Below, piece by piece: positions 26,374 through 35,749 of a stretch of DNA of 64,000 nucleotides (position 1 is the first letter of the stretch; every line of letters begins with the position of its first letter). The notes below the pieces were generated by a model. It made no database searches and was not told where the DNA came from. It worked only from the letters and a program-made list of their open reading frames with translations. This stretch comes from Pedobacter terrae (GTDB lineage: Bacteria > Bacteroidota > Bacteroidia > Sphingobacteriales > Sphingobacteriaceae). Position numbers and translations under genes: made by a program. The stretch is taken from assembly GCF_900100705.1 (NCBI RefSeq), contig NZ_FNCH01000011.1, forward strand, positions 62,001-126,000, given 5' to 3'.

Positions 26374-26781
26374 TTAAAGTTCTTTTTCCATTACCACAAA
26401 ATCGTAACCATCTTTAAAAAAGGTTTTATCCGTTTCGTGGAAGCCAAATTTAAAATAAAATTCCTTAGCATTTATACGGGCATTGCACCATAGTTTTGTC
26501 GCTTTTTGAATGTTACAAAAATCGAGGATATAGGCCATTAATTGTAAACCCAAACCTGCTTTCTGAGCACTGGGTAGAATGGCCAGTTTACGGAACTGAT
26601 AAACATCCCCATCATGAAATAGGGAAACTACTCCGGTTAACTTATGATCTAGGTATAATCCAAAATGGATGCCGTCAAAATCATCGGGAAGTTTAACCGA
26701 ATCAAAAGGTAATTCCGGATACATCGTCTCATGCCTGATTCGCCAGGTTAGCGAGGGAAATATTTGCTCAATCTGAACCAT
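26374..26781 (-). CDS. GNAT family N-acetyltransferase
   Basis: This 135-residue acetyl-CoA-dependent acetyltransferase has a complete GNAT core. The acetyl-CoA binding motif A is LAILPSAQKAGLGLQLMAYILDFC (about 87-110), with the Q/R-x-x-G-x-G/A loop in the form KAGLGL. Motif B contains LWCNARINAKEFYFKFGF. The substrate is unknown. It starts 3 bp after the outer-membrane-protein gene, as the last gene of an operon with it and an MFS transporter. Confidence 0.88.
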   Translation of the reverse strand: MVQIEQIFPSLTWRIRHETMYPELPFDSVKLPDDFDGIHFGLYLDHKLTGVVSLFHDGDVYQFRKLAILPSAQKAGLGLQLMAYILDFCNIQKATKLWCNARINAKEFYFKFGFHETDKTFFKDGYDFVVMEKEL

Positions 26782-26784
26782 TAT

Positions 26785-27387
26785 TTATAATAAAAAACTG
26801 AAGCCTATCCTTCCATCCACGCCATAATAGGTTTGATATTTATTAATACGCATATTTGGGCCCAATGAAAGCTCAAAATTTGTTTTCTTGCCAATGCTGC
26901 GTTGAAAACCCCATTGCGGGGTAATTCCGATCTCCCAATTTGCCACATCGTATTGATTGAGATTGCCACCTTTAATTAAAGGAGAAAAATAACTGCTTAC
27001 ATCCAGCCCAAAATAATTAGAAGCATTGTTGATGGTTTTTTTTCCTTTTTTAATCCTGTTTTCAAAATGATAATATTTTCTGATTCCTGCGTAAAGGTTT
27101 GGTGTCAGATCAAAGTAGGTTTTGGTTTTACCTCCAGCCATGTAATTATAATTGTATTCTATTAGAAAAGTACCAGCGAGTCCTGCACCGCCATAAACTG
27201 TGGTGAGTTTTCCTATTTTTTGTTCCCGTTCATAATGTAGTGAGAGAAGACTCAATCTTAGTTTATTAAGTGACTTTACTTCTGTTGGCTGTTCTACTTT
27301 TGTACTGTCCTGGGCTTTTACTTTCCCAAAAATGGCGAGAAAGATTAATAATACTGAAAGTGTTTTGATTGCGTTTTTAGATTCCAT
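26785..27387 (-). CDS. outer membrane protein of unknown function
   Basis: This 200-residue protein has a signal peptide (about 1-25, cleavage near KVKA). The remainder shows alternating polar and hydrophobic strands with glycines and aromatic ends, and a final YYGVDGRIGFSFLL typical of an outer membrane beta-barrel end. No family is named with confidence. It lies 14 bp after an MFS transporter gene and 3 bp before a GNAT gene, all on one strand. Confidence 0.7.
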   Translation of the reverse strand: MESKNAIKTLSVLLIFLAIFGKVKAQDSTKVEQPTEVKSLNKLRLSLLSLHYEREQKIGKLTTVYGGAGLAGTFLIEYNYNYMAGGKTKTYFDLTPNLYAGIRKYYHFENRIKKGKKTINNASNYFGLDVSSYFSPLIKGGNLNQYDVANWEIGITPQWGFQRSIGKKTNFELSLGPNMRINKYQTYYGVDGRIGFSFLL

Positions 27388-27401
27388 GAAATTTATATTG
27401 G

Positions 27402-28568
27402 TTATTTAAATTGTGATTTTTTCTTTCCGTAAAACTGATAAATTAGAATATTAAGGAGAATTATTCCCGTCATTCCATAGCAGAATAAGTTCCATCCGCC
27501 CTGGTCCCAAAGCCACAAACCTAGTGCCGAGCCACAGCTGGCACCAATAAAACTTACCGACATAAAAATGGTGTTCAGTCGGTTTCTGGCTTCTGGTATT
27601 AAAGTGTAAATGCGGGTTTGGTTGGTCACATGTATAGCCTGCTGACCGATGTCAATCAGTACAATACCGATTACAAACAGATACAAATGGTTATTTGTGA
27701 AATAAAACAGAGCGATACTGATAAGTTGTAATATAAAACCGATCATTAAGTTTTTGCGCGGATTGTTGCCATCGCTTAATCTTCCAACCAGTGGCGCAGC
27801 TAATGCGCCCGCAGCTCCGGCAATTCCAAATAGTCCAATCTGCAAAGTTTGAAAATTAAAGGGCGGGTTAGCCAGGAATAACACCATGGTTGTCCAGAAT
27901 GCACTGATAATGGCAAAAGCCAGGAAATTAATGATCGAAGTTTCCCTTAAGGCGGGTTGGGTTTTGATGTAACCGAACATGGAATGCATAAGTTCTTTGT
28001 ACGAGCCTTTAAAGTTAGGGTAACTTTGTGGAAAGCGTTTGGCCATTAAAAAAATAAGCAAGCCACAAATTGCTGCTGCCATATAATATACCGCTCGCCA
28101 ACCCAGCCAAAAGCCTATGCTGCCACTCACTGCACGTGAAGCTAAAATTCCAACCAGCAAACCGCTCATAATTATCCCAATGTTGGCACCACGATTCTCA
28201 TCGTTACTTAAATTGGCTGCCATTGGCAATATTAACTGAGGTACAATAGAGCAGGCACCAATTAAGATGGAGGCCAGTTCCAGTATAAAAAAGCTTTGCG
28301 AAACCGCAGCAACCAGTAAGGCCAAAATGGCAAGGCCGGTAATAACGAGGATCTGTTTTTTGCGTTCAAACATATCGCCCAGCGGTACTAAGAGGAAAAG
28401 GCCTAAAGCGTATCCGATCTGCGTAAGGTAGGTAATCTTCCCCGCCACGGGTTCGGTAAGCTTAAAATCTTTTGCAATCAAAATGACCAAAGGCTGGCAG
28501 TAATAAATATTCGCAACAATTAAGCCTGTGCAAAAAGCCATGAGGAGGATATCTGCTCGTTTTAACAT
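27402..28568 (-). CDS. MFS transporter
   Basis: This 388-residue integral inner membrane transporter has about 12 hydrophobic helices. The loop between helices 2 and 3 reads GDMFERKKQI, the conserved MFS motif (GDxxxRK). The N-terminal helix contains the run LIVANIYYCQP, common in drug-efflux-type members. The substrate is not inferred. It is the first gene of a likely operon with the outer membrane protein and GNAT genes. Confidence 0.9.
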   Translation of the reverse strand: MLKRADILLMAFCTGLIVANIYYCQPLVILIAKDFKLTEPVAGKITYLTQIGYALGLFLLVPLGDMFERKKQILVITGLAILALLVAAVSQSFFILELASILIGACSIVPQLILPMAANLSNDENRGANIGIIMSGLLVGILASRAVSGSIGFWLGWRAVYYMAAAICGLLIFLMAKRFPQSYPNFKGSYKELMHSMFGYIKTQPALRETSIINFLAFAIISAFWTTMVLFLANPPFNFQTLQIGLFGIAGAAGALAAPLVGRLSDGNNPRKNLMIGFILQLISIALFYFTNNHLYLFVIGIVLIDIGQQAIHVTNQTRIYTLIPEARNRLNTIFMSVSFIGASCGSALGLWLWDQGGWNLFCYGMTGIILLNILIYQFYGKKKSQFK

Positions 28569-28587
28569 GTAAGGTTAGGTAAGATGT

Positions 28588-28690
28588 AATAATGTAAAAT
28601 GGATGATGGAGTTAAATAGATAAGATGTGTGATGTAAAAATGGATGATGGTAGAGTTACTCCATTTACCATCTTAATTCATCTATCTTTC
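28588..28690. repeat. short AAATGGATGATGG repeats and an inverted partner
   Basis: AAATGGATGATGG occurs twice (about 28598 and 28636). Inverted relatives follow (TTACTCCATTTACCATC, then TTCATCTATC). The block separates the carboxylase and MFS transporter genes. It could fold into a long imperfect hairpin. Confidence 0.45.
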
Positions 28691-28694
28691 ATCC

Positions 28695-30242
28695 CTACAA
28701 CGGTATATTTCCATGTTTCTTTCTCGGGTTATTTACTACCTTGTTTTCCAACATTTTAAAAGCTTTGATCAACTTTATACGGGTTTGGGCCGGCTCAATT
28801 ACTTCATCAACGAAGCCACGTTCAGCAGCGCGATAAGGGTTGGCAAAGATATCTGAATATAATTTTTCTTTCTCCAGCCATTTTTCTTCCGGGTTTTCTG
28901 CTGCGTTAATTTCCCGTTTAAAAATAATTTCTGCCGCACCTTTAGCGCCCATTACGGCAATTTCTGCACTTGGCCAGGCGTAGTTCATATCCGCACCAAT
29001 ATGTTTGCTGTTCATTACATCGTAAGCACCGCCATAAGCTTTTCTGGTAATTACGGTAATGCGTGGTACAGTGGCCTCACTAAAGGCGTATAATAATTTC
29101 GCACCATTGGTTATAATGCCATTCCACTCCTGGTCTGTACCTGGTAGAAAACCCGGAACATCTTCAAATACCAGCAGCGGAATATTAAAGCAATCGCAAA
29201 AGCGGACAAAGCGTGCGGCCTTAGCTGATGAATTGCTATCTAAAACACCTGCCAGGTAGGCGGGCTGATTGGCTACGATACCAATGCTTCTGCCTGCAAG
29301 ACGGGAAAAACCCACCACAATGTTTTCTGCGTAAGCAGCATGTACTTCTAAAAAACTATCGGTATCGGTTACACTTGCAATCACTTCACGTATATCATAA
29401 GGTTGTGAAGCATTTTCTGGCATAAGCGTGTTAAGTTCTGGTCGGCTTTCATCAGCTGCTTCGTAAGGTAAATGATCGGCCATCTCCTCACAATTTTGTG
29501 GCATATAGCTCAACAGTTTTTTAACATGGCTAATGGCTTCAATCTCATTTGCACAGGCAAAATGTGTAACACCCGATTTTGTAGCATGTGTATTGGCACC
29601 ACCCAATTCTTCAGAAGTTACTTCTTCATGTGTTACCGTTTTAACTACATTTGGACCAGTTACAAACATGTAGGATGTATTTTCTACCATCAAAATGAAA
29701 TCGGTAATGGCCGGCGAATAAACGGCTCCACCTGCACATGGCCCCATGATGGCTGATAATTGCGGGATTACACCCGAAGCCTGTACATTTTTATAAAAGA
29801 TATCGGCATAACCGCCCAAAGAAACAACACCTTCCTGGATACGTGCACCACCGCTATCGTTTAAGCCGATTAATGGAGCCCCGTTTTTCATGGCCATATC
29901 CATTAACTTGCAAATTTTTTCTGCATGGGTCTCAGATAGTGAGCCGCCGAACACGGTAAAATCCTGCGAGAATACATAGGTTAATCTGCCGTTAATGGTT
30001 CCATAACCTGTTACCACGCCATCACCCAGATATTTTTCGCGCTCCATGCCAAAGTCGGTGCTTCGGTGGGCTACCATCATACCAATTTCTTCAAAGCTGC
30101 CTTCATCCATTAAAAAATGAATCCGCTCCCGCGCGGTAAGTTTACCTTTTTTATGCTGACTGTCGATACGGGCCTGTCCGCCGCCAAGATTGGCCTGGTT
30201 GATCTTATCTTTGAGTAATGCTATTTTTTTTTCCATTGCCAT
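28695..30242 (-). CDS. acyl-CoA carboxylase carboxyltransferase (beta) subunit
   Basis: This is a 515-residue carboxyltransferase of the propionyl-/methylmalonyl-CoA type. It transfers carboxyl from biotin to an acyl-CoA. Hallmarks are the N-terminal [19 protein letters not shown], the two oxyanion Gly-Gly regions ([10 protein letters not shown] and [12 protein letters not shown]), and a second set later ([10 protein letters not shown] and [12 protein letters not shown]). The length matches the decameric/hexameric beta subunit. No biotin carboxylase or biotin carrier gene is adjacent, so the partner is elsewhere. It may be MmdA or PccB; the sequence alone does not decide. Confidence 0.92.
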   Translation of the reverse strand: MAMEKKIALLKDKINQANLGGGQARIDSQHKKGKLTARERIHFLMDEGSFEEIGMMVAHRSTDFGMEREKYLGDGVVTGYGTINGRLTYVFSQDFTVFGGSLSETHAEKICKLMDMAMKNGAPLIGLNDSGGARIQEGVVSLGGYADIFYKNVQASGVIPQLSAIMGPCAGGAVYSPAITDFILMVENTSYMFVTGPNVVKTVTHEEVTSEELGGANTHATKSGVTHFACANEIEAISHVKKLLSYMPQNCEEMADHLPYEAADESRPELNTLMPENASQPYDIREVIASVTDTDSFLEVHAAYAENIVVGFSRLAGRSIGIVANQPAYLAGVLDSNSSAKAARFVRFCDCFNIPLLVFEDVPGFLPGTDQEWNGIITNGAKLLYAFSEATVPRITVITRKAYGGAYDVMNSKHIGADMNYAWPSAEIAVMGAKGAAEIIFKREINAAENPEEKWLEKEKLYSDIFANPYRAAERGFVDEVIEPAQTRIKLIKAFKMLENKVVNNPRKKHGNIPL

Positions 30243-30758
30243 GCGATGAGATTTTAAAATTAAAAATTACTAGTGGTAATGCAAGGTATTATTTTATAAA
30301 AGCACTCGATGGTGAGTAAAGCAAATGGCGGGCTAGTGTATCTTATATCTATGAAAATTTACTTTTCATTTCCAGATAGAATAGGTTTGTATGATTAGGA
30401 AATGGTTGGTTCTGATCTTTTGGCAATTTCAGTCCCGCTTTTGGTACGAGTTCCGATGAAGGATCGGAAGCTCTTCCCGACAATCGGGTTTATTTAACCC
30501 GGGTCGGTGCTTGGAAAACAAACCGCTGCTAACTAAACCTGACAGAAGCGGTATCCTTTTTGGTTTAGATTGATTTTGAATTTACCGCTAATTTGCCAAA
30601 AAGATTTAGCGCCCGCCTGCAGTATGGGCAGGGATGGCAGGGGCTGAACTGACCGATAATAACAGAACCACTGTTTTACAAAGCTTATAAAAACCCCGAT
30701 TTCTACCAGAACAATACCTACTTTTACCTAAATTACATTTTTTTTACAGCCCGATGCA
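30243..30758. other. gene-free region with a dispersed repeat
   Basis: Most of the region is taken by the repeat copy at 30395-30620. No open frame here resembles a gene. Confidence 0.5.
30395..30620 (+). repeat. dispersed intergenic repeat, copy 3 (longest)
   Basis: The first half has GGAAATG...GTTCT...CTTTTGG, ATTTCAGTCCCGCTTTTGG, and CAATCGGGTTTATTTAACCCGGG. The second half has GAAGCGGTATCCTTTTTGG and CCAAAAAGATTTAGCGCC, arms that can pair. The second half matches 43385-43440, and the first half matches 10205-10345 and 7805-7905. Confidence 0.65.
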
Positions 30759-30787
30759 TTGAAAAACCAATTATCCGTTTATTTTTG
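30759..30787 (+). promoter_or_regulatory. promoter of the 114-residue secreted protein gene
   Basis: A -33 TTG at 30759-30761, an 18-base spacer and a consensus -7 box TATTTTTG at 30780-30787 fit the Bacteroidota promoter well. Confidence 0.7.
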
Positions 30788-30823
30788 TAAGCATAAGAAT
30801 TAAAACAGCATTAGAATTTTTAA

Positions 30824-31168
30824 ATGTTTTTAAGGAAATACAAGTATTTAATCGTTGCCACTTTTATGGTCATCTTCATGGCGAAGATGGGTATTTCTGG
30901 TGCACCGGTATTTTATACAAGTATCGACAAGGAAATTATGAATGCCGTAATCATGCAAATCGAGTTAGAGCATGAAGGCGGAAAAGATTCCGCCAAAGAC
31001 ACTGCAAAATTTACTGATTTCAAACTCGTCGAGCTGAATCATCCAATCCTTTCTTATGAGTTCTCTTCCAGCCATTTCTTTTTGAAGAGCAGTTTTATAG
31101 AACATTTTAAAAGATATGTAGATCCATATCATCCTACTGTTCCAACACCTCCGCCTAACTTTATCTAG
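30824..31168 (+). CDS. small exported or membrane-anchored protein, unknown
   Basis: This 114-residue protein has a basic N-terminus and one hydrophobic segment (about 7-25, YLIVATFMVIFMAKMG). A polar charged region and a proline-rich C-terminus ending PTVPTPPPNFI follow. No family is recognised. The upstream promoter, with both boxes, is among the best in the window, so the gene is likely real and expressed. It is divergent from the carboxylase gene and lies before the SulP operon. Confidence 0.6.
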   Translation: MFLRKYKYLIVATFMVIFMAKMGISGAPVFYTSIDKEIMNAVIMQIELEHEGGKDSAKDTAKFTDFKLVELNHPILSYEFSSSHFFLKSSFIEHFKRYVDPYHPTVPTPPPNFI

Positions 31169-31318
31169 TACTTATTATTTGGGGTAAAAATTACCTGCTC
31201 ACTGTTATTGAGCGTTATTGCTATGCTTAAAAGGGTACAATACGCTGATGCTTTGTGTACTTGTTTTTTAATCCCCTACGATTTTATTCGTTAAAATTTA
31301 CCAGATAATTATATTGTT

Positions 31319-32926
31319 ATGCAAAAGTTTAACCCGGCCTTTTCAGGTTCGGATGTGAGAAAATATTTTCTTAAAAAGAATCTAAGGAAAGATTTACCTG
31401 CAAGTATTGTGGTGTTCTTAGTGGCCTTACCACTGTGTTTGGGTATTGCCCTGGCTTCTGGCGCGCCATTATTTGCTGGTTTAATTACCGGAATAATAGG
31501 TGGAATTGTGGTAGCCTCTTTTAGTGGCTCGCAATTAAGTGTTAGTGGCCCTGCGGCAGGTTTAACGGTTATTGTTTTAGGTGCAATAACCTCATTGGGG
31601 AGTTACCCTACATTTTTACTTGCTGTGGTATTGGCAGGTGTATTCCAGCTGGTTTTAGGCCTGGTTAAAGCCGGAACTATTGGTAATTACTTTCCTTCGA
31701 GTGTAATTGAAGGGATGCTTGCCGCTATCGGACTGATTTTAATCTTAAAGCAATTGCCGCATGCTTTGGGTGTTGATACTGATTTTACCGGCGATGAGGG
31801 TTTCTTTCAACAGGATCATGAAAATACTTTTTCAGCGATTACGGCAGCGATAAGCCATTTTAGTCTGGCTGCGGTGGTTATCAGTTTATTATCGATAGCT
31901 ATTCTGATTGTATGGCCTAAGTTTCCAAAGTTGGCGGTTGTTCCTGCACCATTGTTGGTGGTTACTTTAGGCATTCTTGGAACCCTGGTTTTTGCCGGAA
32001 CAAATTATCCGCTACGTGCCGATCAAATGGTAAAAATTCCGGTGGTAAATGGGTTTGGCGAATTTATGGGACTATTTACGATGCCTGATTTTTCTCAACT
32101 GGCTAATAAGAATGTGTACATAGTATCCATAACCATTGGAGTTGTAGCAAGTTTAGAAACTTTGCTCAGTATCGAAGCGGTAGATAAAATCGATCCGATT
32201 AAGCGTATAACACCAACAAACAGGGAACTGATGGCGCAGGGCATAGGAAATATTGCCAGCGGTATGGTTGGCGGTTTACCTATGACATCGGTAATTGTGC
32301 GGAGTTCTGCAAATGTAAACGCTGGCGGCAGAACCAAAATGTCGGCTATTTTTCACGGCATTTGGTTGTTATTATCGTTATTGTTTATTCCTGGACTCAT
32401 TAATATGATTCCGTTATCTTGTTTAGCTGCAATTCTTTTAGTAACCGGATATAAACTAACCCGGATCAGCCTTTTTAAACATATGTACCACAAAGGCTGG
32501 GATCAGTTTGTACCATTTGTGGTTACCGTATTGGCGGTATTGTTTACCGATCTGTTAAAAGGTGTAGCTGTTGGGATGTTGGTTTCCGTTTTTTATTTAT
32601 TGCGCACCAATATGCGTAATCCTTTTTTTTACCGGATTACAAACGAAGGCGACAAAAAGAATATCAGAATTAAACTGGCAGAAGAGGTTTCTTTTTTAAA
32701 TAAAGCAGCGATACAGGTAGTTTTAACGAATATTCCAAAAGAAACGAATGTAGTTATTGATGGCTCAAATGCCCGGTACATCGATCCTGATGTGTTGGAA
32801 ACCATTTATAATTATAAGCATAATGCTTATACTAAAGGCATTATTGTAACCCTGGAGAACATCCAAAAACATTATACAGTACCAAAATTAAATATTAAAG
32901 TAGAAGAAGAAATTAATAAATTATAA
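31319..32926 (+). CDS. SulP family anion transporter (probable bicarbonate transporter)
   Basis: This 535-residue SLC26/SulP permease has about 12-14 membrane helices and a C-terminal STAS-like domain from about residue 450. The core includes the family regions ALPLCLGIALASGAPLFAGL, GPAAGLTVIVLGA and GGLPMTSVIVRSSANVNAGGRTK. SulP proteins move sulfate, bicarbonate or related anions. The very next gene, 2 bp downstream, encodes a beta-carbonic anhydrase. This pairing argues for bicarbonate as substrate by genomic context, not by residue evidence. Confidence 0.9.
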   Translation: MQKFNPAFSGSDVRKYFLKKNLRKDLPASIVVFLVALPLCLGIALASGAPLFAGLITGIIGGIVVASFSGSQLSVSGPAAGLTVIVLGAITSLGSYPTFLLAVVLAGVFQLVLGLVKAGTIGNYFPSSVIEGMLAAIGLILILKQLPHALGVDTDFTGDEGFFQQDHENTFSAITAAISHFSLAAVVISLLSIAILIVWPKFPKLAVVPAPLLVVTLGILGTLVFAGTNYPLRADQMVKIPVVNGFGEFMGLFTMPDFSQLANKNVYIVSITIGVVASLETLLSIEAVDKIDPIKRITPTNRELMAQGIGNIASGMVGGLPMTSVIVRSSANVNAGGRTKMSAIFHGIWLLLSLLFIPGLINMIPLSCLAAILLVTGYKLTRISLFKHMYHKGWDQFVPFVVTVLAVLFTDLLKGVAVGMLVSVFYLLRTNMRNPFFYRITNEGDKKNIRIKLAEEVSFLNKAAIQVVLTNIPKETNVVIDGSNARYIDPDVLETIYNYKHNAYTKGIIVTLENIQKHYTVPKLNIKVEEEINKL

Positions 32927-32928
32927 TT

Positions 32929-33585
32929 ATGTGCGCAAAAACGATAGAAACGAAAGATATTTCATACGATACCTTGTTACAAGGTAATAAAGATTGGGTT
33001 AAAGATACGATTGATAACGATCCTGAATTTTTCGATAAATTATCAGCAGGTCAAAGTCCACCGGTATTATGGATAGGCTGCTCTGATAGCCGTGTGCCGG
33101 CAAACCAGATCACAAATACTAAACCGGGTGATATTTTTGTACATAGAAATATTGCCAATGTAGTTGTGCATACGGATATGAATTTACTTTCCGTACTGGA
33201 TTATTCTATTAACGTATTAAAAGTTAAACACGTTATTGTTTGTGGTCATTACGGTTGCGGCGGTGTAAAAGCTGCACTGGGTAATAAACAGGTTGGAATT
33301 ATTGATAATTGGTTAAGAAATATCCGCGATGTATATCGTACCCACGAACGCGAAATGGTAACAATCGAAGATCCTGATCAGCGATTTGATCGTTTAGTGG
33401 AATTAAATGCAATTGAAGGAGCTGCAAATGTAACCAATACATCAATTGTACAGAGTGCCTGGGCCAATGGTCAGGAACTAGCTGTACATGCTTGGGTTTA
33501 TAGCTTAAAAACAGGAATTATCAAAGACCTGAATGTAACTTGTACCTGCGTTGATGATGTTGCTCCTGCGTTCCAGGTAGAATAA
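32929..33585 (+). CDS. can: beta-class carbonic anhydrase
   Basis: This is a 218-residue zinc enzyme that interconverts CO2 and bicarbonate. Predicted zinc ligands are Cys51, Asp53 (CSDSR), His107 and Cys110 (GHYGC), with the catalytic Asp53-Arg55 dyad conserved. HRNIANVV and the GGVKAAL helix are also typical. It begins 2 bp after the SulP gene, so the two are one transcript. Together they would import and interconvert bicarbonate, for example for carboxylases. Confidence 0.95.
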   Translation: MCAKTIETKDISYDTLLQGNKDWVKDTIDNDPEFFDKLSAGQSPPVLWIGCSDSRVPANQITNTKPGDIFVHRNIANVVVHTDMNLLSVLDYSINVLKVKHVIVCGHYGCGGVKAALGNKQVGIIDNWLRNIRDVYRTHEREMVTIEDPDQRFDRLVELNAIEGAANVTNTSIVQSAWANGQELAVHAWVYSLKTGIIKDLNVTCTCVDDVAPAFQVE

Positions 33586-33619
33586 AAGTACCGTTATATA
33601 GCCATTTTTAGTTGTTAGC

Positions 33620-33655
33620 AAAAGCCTGGAATTTATTCCGGGCTTTTATTTTGTT
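33620..33655 (+). terminator. terminator of the SulP-carbonic anhydrase operon
   Basis: A 12-bp stem with one G-T pair (AAAAGCCTGGAA 33620-33631 with TTCCGGGCTTTT 33636-33647) has a 4-nt loop and a T-rich continuation. Confidence 0.9.
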
Positions 33656-33817
33656 TGTGGTATTTTCCCTGCTTCAATCTTCATTGCTCGCTTATTTGGC
33701 TTTTTTATATCCAAAAACGGCTTGGTTTTAGCTATCTTATTTAAAAGGTCTGGCTTAAGAAATGTTCTTTTTAGGTTTAAGGTATGAAGTTTAATTTTTA
33801 AGAGCCAGAAAGTTATG

Positions 33818-34540
33818 TTAATGTTTGGTAATTGTGTGTATAAGTATTCCTAATATAAATATGCAAACCGTAAAAGTAATTACTCCAAAAATATAAACAC
33901 CCAGGGCTTTCAGATAATTAATGTATTTGCTCTTTTCAAAAAACTGCCCTACAGCCCATGAAAAATAAACAATAAATAGCATACCCGAGTACTGCAAAAG
34001 GTGAGTATGGGTGATTCCTTCAATTGCTGCAAAAATCGTAAACATGAGCATACCCATTCCTTGAAGAAAGCACAATAGAATCAATAACTCGAAAAAATTA
34101 TAGCCATATTTTCTAAAAAAAAGTTTCAGCCATAGCGACAAGAATACGCCCAATATAATATTGGCATAACCATAGTGGCTCTGGATCCAGTCATTAATCG
34201 GATTTATAGCTGCAGTTCCGGTTTGATCAAAGTTAAAGTAGCCTTTTTCAATATTGAAAAAATGATTAACCAGCGTGTAAATTAGAGAAGTTATTATCAC
34301 AAATATAACCGGTTTTACCAGTCTGCTTCTATCGTTAGATATAAAATTGTGGATGGTTCGCCCGGGTCTGATCAATAATTCTTTAACGGTATAAAATATT
34401 CCCTTTTCTAAATGTAAAATGTGCTCTATTTCATGTTGGATATAATGCCAGTCAATTCTTTTAAGTGTAGCCGGTTCGCCACACCTGGTACAGTAATTTT
34501 CAGGTATATCCTGGTTGCAGCTGATACAGATTGCCTTCAT
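33818..34540 (-). CDS. DUF3667 family membrane protein
   Basis: This 240-residue protein begins with a zinc-ribbon-like motif (CISCNQDIPENYCTRCGE, four cysteines in residues 5-21). An amphipathic part (IDWHYIQHEIEHILHLEKGIFYT) and four to five transmembrane helices follow. This layout is that of DUF3667, function unknown. It is preceded by a small membrane-protein gene with a 2-bp gap, so they are co-transcribed. Confidence 0.85.
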   Translation of the reverse strand: MKAICISCNQDIPENYCTRCGEPATLKRIDWHYIQHEIEHILHLEKGIFYTVKELLIRPGRTIHNFISNDRSRLVKPVIFVIITSLIYTLVNHFFNIEKGYFNFDQTGTAAINPINDWIQSHYGYANIILGVFLSLWLKLFFRKYGYNFFELLILLCFLQGMGMLMFTIFAAIEGITHTHLLQYSGMLFIVYFSWAVGQFFEKSKYINYLKALGVYIFGVITFTVCIFILGILIHTITKH

Positions 34541-34542
34541 TG

Positions 34543-34800
34543 TTAATTAATTTTATTGCGTAATTTAATTTCCTTATTAATTTCAATAAGGCTGTTAACA
34601 GCCGGTAAGAATGTGATAGGTATGGCAGTAAGAATGGCTATAAATGGAATAGCTGATTTCGATTTAAATAGGAACAGGTATATTATGCAGATCATCAAAA
34701 ATAGCCAAACAATTGCACCTGCAAGGATTACAGCTTTTAATTTTGCTTTGTTTTTAGTTAATTCGGAGAAATTCAGCTTAGATAGTTTTTCTGTTGCCAT
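34543..34800 (-). CDS. small two-helix membrane protein
   Basis: This 85-residue protein has a charged N-terminus (KLSKLNFSELTKNKAKLKA), two helices (about 24-45 and 51-67) and a basic tail (IEINKEIKLRN). This layout occurs in small Bacteroidota proteins sometimes labelled redox-active disulfide protein 2, but there are no cysteine pairs here to support such a function. It precedes the DUF3667 gene by 2 bp and is divergent from a LuxR-type regulator gene. Confidence 0.65.
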   Translation of the reverse strand: MATEKLSKLNFSELTKNKAKLKAVILAGAIVWLFLMICIIYLFLFKSKSAIPFIAILTAIPITFLPAVNSLIEINKEIKLRNKIN

Positions 34801-34845
34801 AATGATTTGATGTTAAAGCAAACAAAATTCAGCAATGCAATCTAA

Positions 34846-34873
34846 TTGACGTTTACACTTTAGTGTAATTTTG
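34846..34873 (+). promoter_or_regulatory. promoter of the LuxR-type regulator gene
   Basis: A -33 TTG at 34846-34848, a 17-base spacer and the -7 box TAATTTTG at 34866-34873; the ATG follows 16 bases later. Confidence 0.7.
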
Positions 34874-34889
34874 TTATTTTAGTGGTATC

Positions 34890-35651
34890 ATGAAAGCTGA
34901 TCAGCATAGCGGGTTACTGACCAAAAACAGAATAGATAATATAACTTCCCAAGATATAGTCCAGCTGGATAATTATCTGGAAGCTATAAGTGCTTTCGAA
35001 AAACTAACTTATCAAAGTGTGTATGTGATCGATTATACTGCAATGAAATTCGAATACGTATCCAGCAATCCACTTTTTCTATGTGGCCATACGGTAGCCG
35101 AAGTAATGGCTTTGGGTTATGGGTTCTACATTCATAACGTGCCTGAAAAAGATCTGCGCCTACTGGATTTGATTAACGAAACCGGATTTAATTTTTTTGA
35201 GAAACTGCCCCTTAACGAGAAAAAGTTGTACAGTATCACTTACGATTTTCATTTGCTGAACAAGGGTGGGAAAACGACCTTAATTAACCATAAGCTTACT
35301 CCGCTTTTCCTGAATGCAGAGGGGAAGATGTGGAAAGCTATTTGTGTGGTATCCATTTCGTCAAATAAAACGGCAGGTAATGCAGCTATTCATAAACACG
35401 GCTCCGATCAGATCTGGAGTCTTGATGAAAAAAAGCAGGTCTGGAGCAAACAATTCAAACCTCAGCTTAGCGAGCGCGAAATCGAGGTTTTACGATTATA
35501 TGCACAAGGCTTAACCATTAACCAAATCGCTGACAAAATATTTGTTTCTCCAGATACCGTAAAGTACTACCGACGAAAAATATTCGAAAATTTTAATGTT
35601 GGTAATATTGTAGAAGCACTTTCTTATGCGGTAAACAATAAGGTTATTTAG
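34890..35651 (+). CDS. LuxR family transcriptional regulator with PAS-like sensor domain
   Basis: This is a 253-residue DNA-binding regulator. The N-terminal two thirds (YQSVYVIDYTAMKFEYVSSNP, then LNKGGKTTLINHKLTPLFLN) resemble a PAS fold without a known ligand motif. The C-terminus has a LuxR/NarL-type helix-turn-helix (LSEREIEVLRLYAQGLTINQ, then IADKIFVSPDTVKYYRRKI). It lacks a receiver domain, so it is not a classical response regulator. The target is unknown; the divergent small-membrane-protein genes are candidates. Confidence 0.85.
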   Translation: MKADQHSGLLTKNRIDNITSQDIVQLDNYLEAISAFEKLTYQSVYVIDYTAMKFEYVSSNPLFLCGHTVAEVMALGYGFYIHNVPEKDLRLLDLINETGFNFFEKLPLNEKKLYSITYDFHLLNKGGKTTLINHKLTPLFLNAEGKMWKAICVVSISSNKTAGNAAIHKHGSDQIWSLDEKKQVWSKQFKPQLSEREIEVLRLYAQGLTINQIADKIFVSPDTVKYYRRKIFENFNVGNIVEALSYAVNNKVI

Positions 35652-35691
35652 TTCTCTCAGGATGATAATGCCAATAACGTAGTCAACCCTG

Positions 35692-35728
35692 TAAAAAAAC
35701 AAAACCCCCGGGTGTTTCCGGAGGTTTC
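35692..35728 (-). terminator. terminator of pruA
   Basis: AAACC-CCGG pairs with CCGG-GGTTT, and the minus strand continues into a long T-rich run. Confidence 0.85.
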
Positions 35729-35749
35729 GATATAACGTTTATTACTATA

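Noticed and set aside
33646..33830. Minus-strand open frame ending FLDIKKPNKRAMKIEAGKI...
   Set aside because: It lacks a start codon except near its end, is Lys-rich as AT-rich DNA would be, and runs into the terminator of the carbonic anhydrase operon. A gene remnant cannot be excluded, but there is no support.
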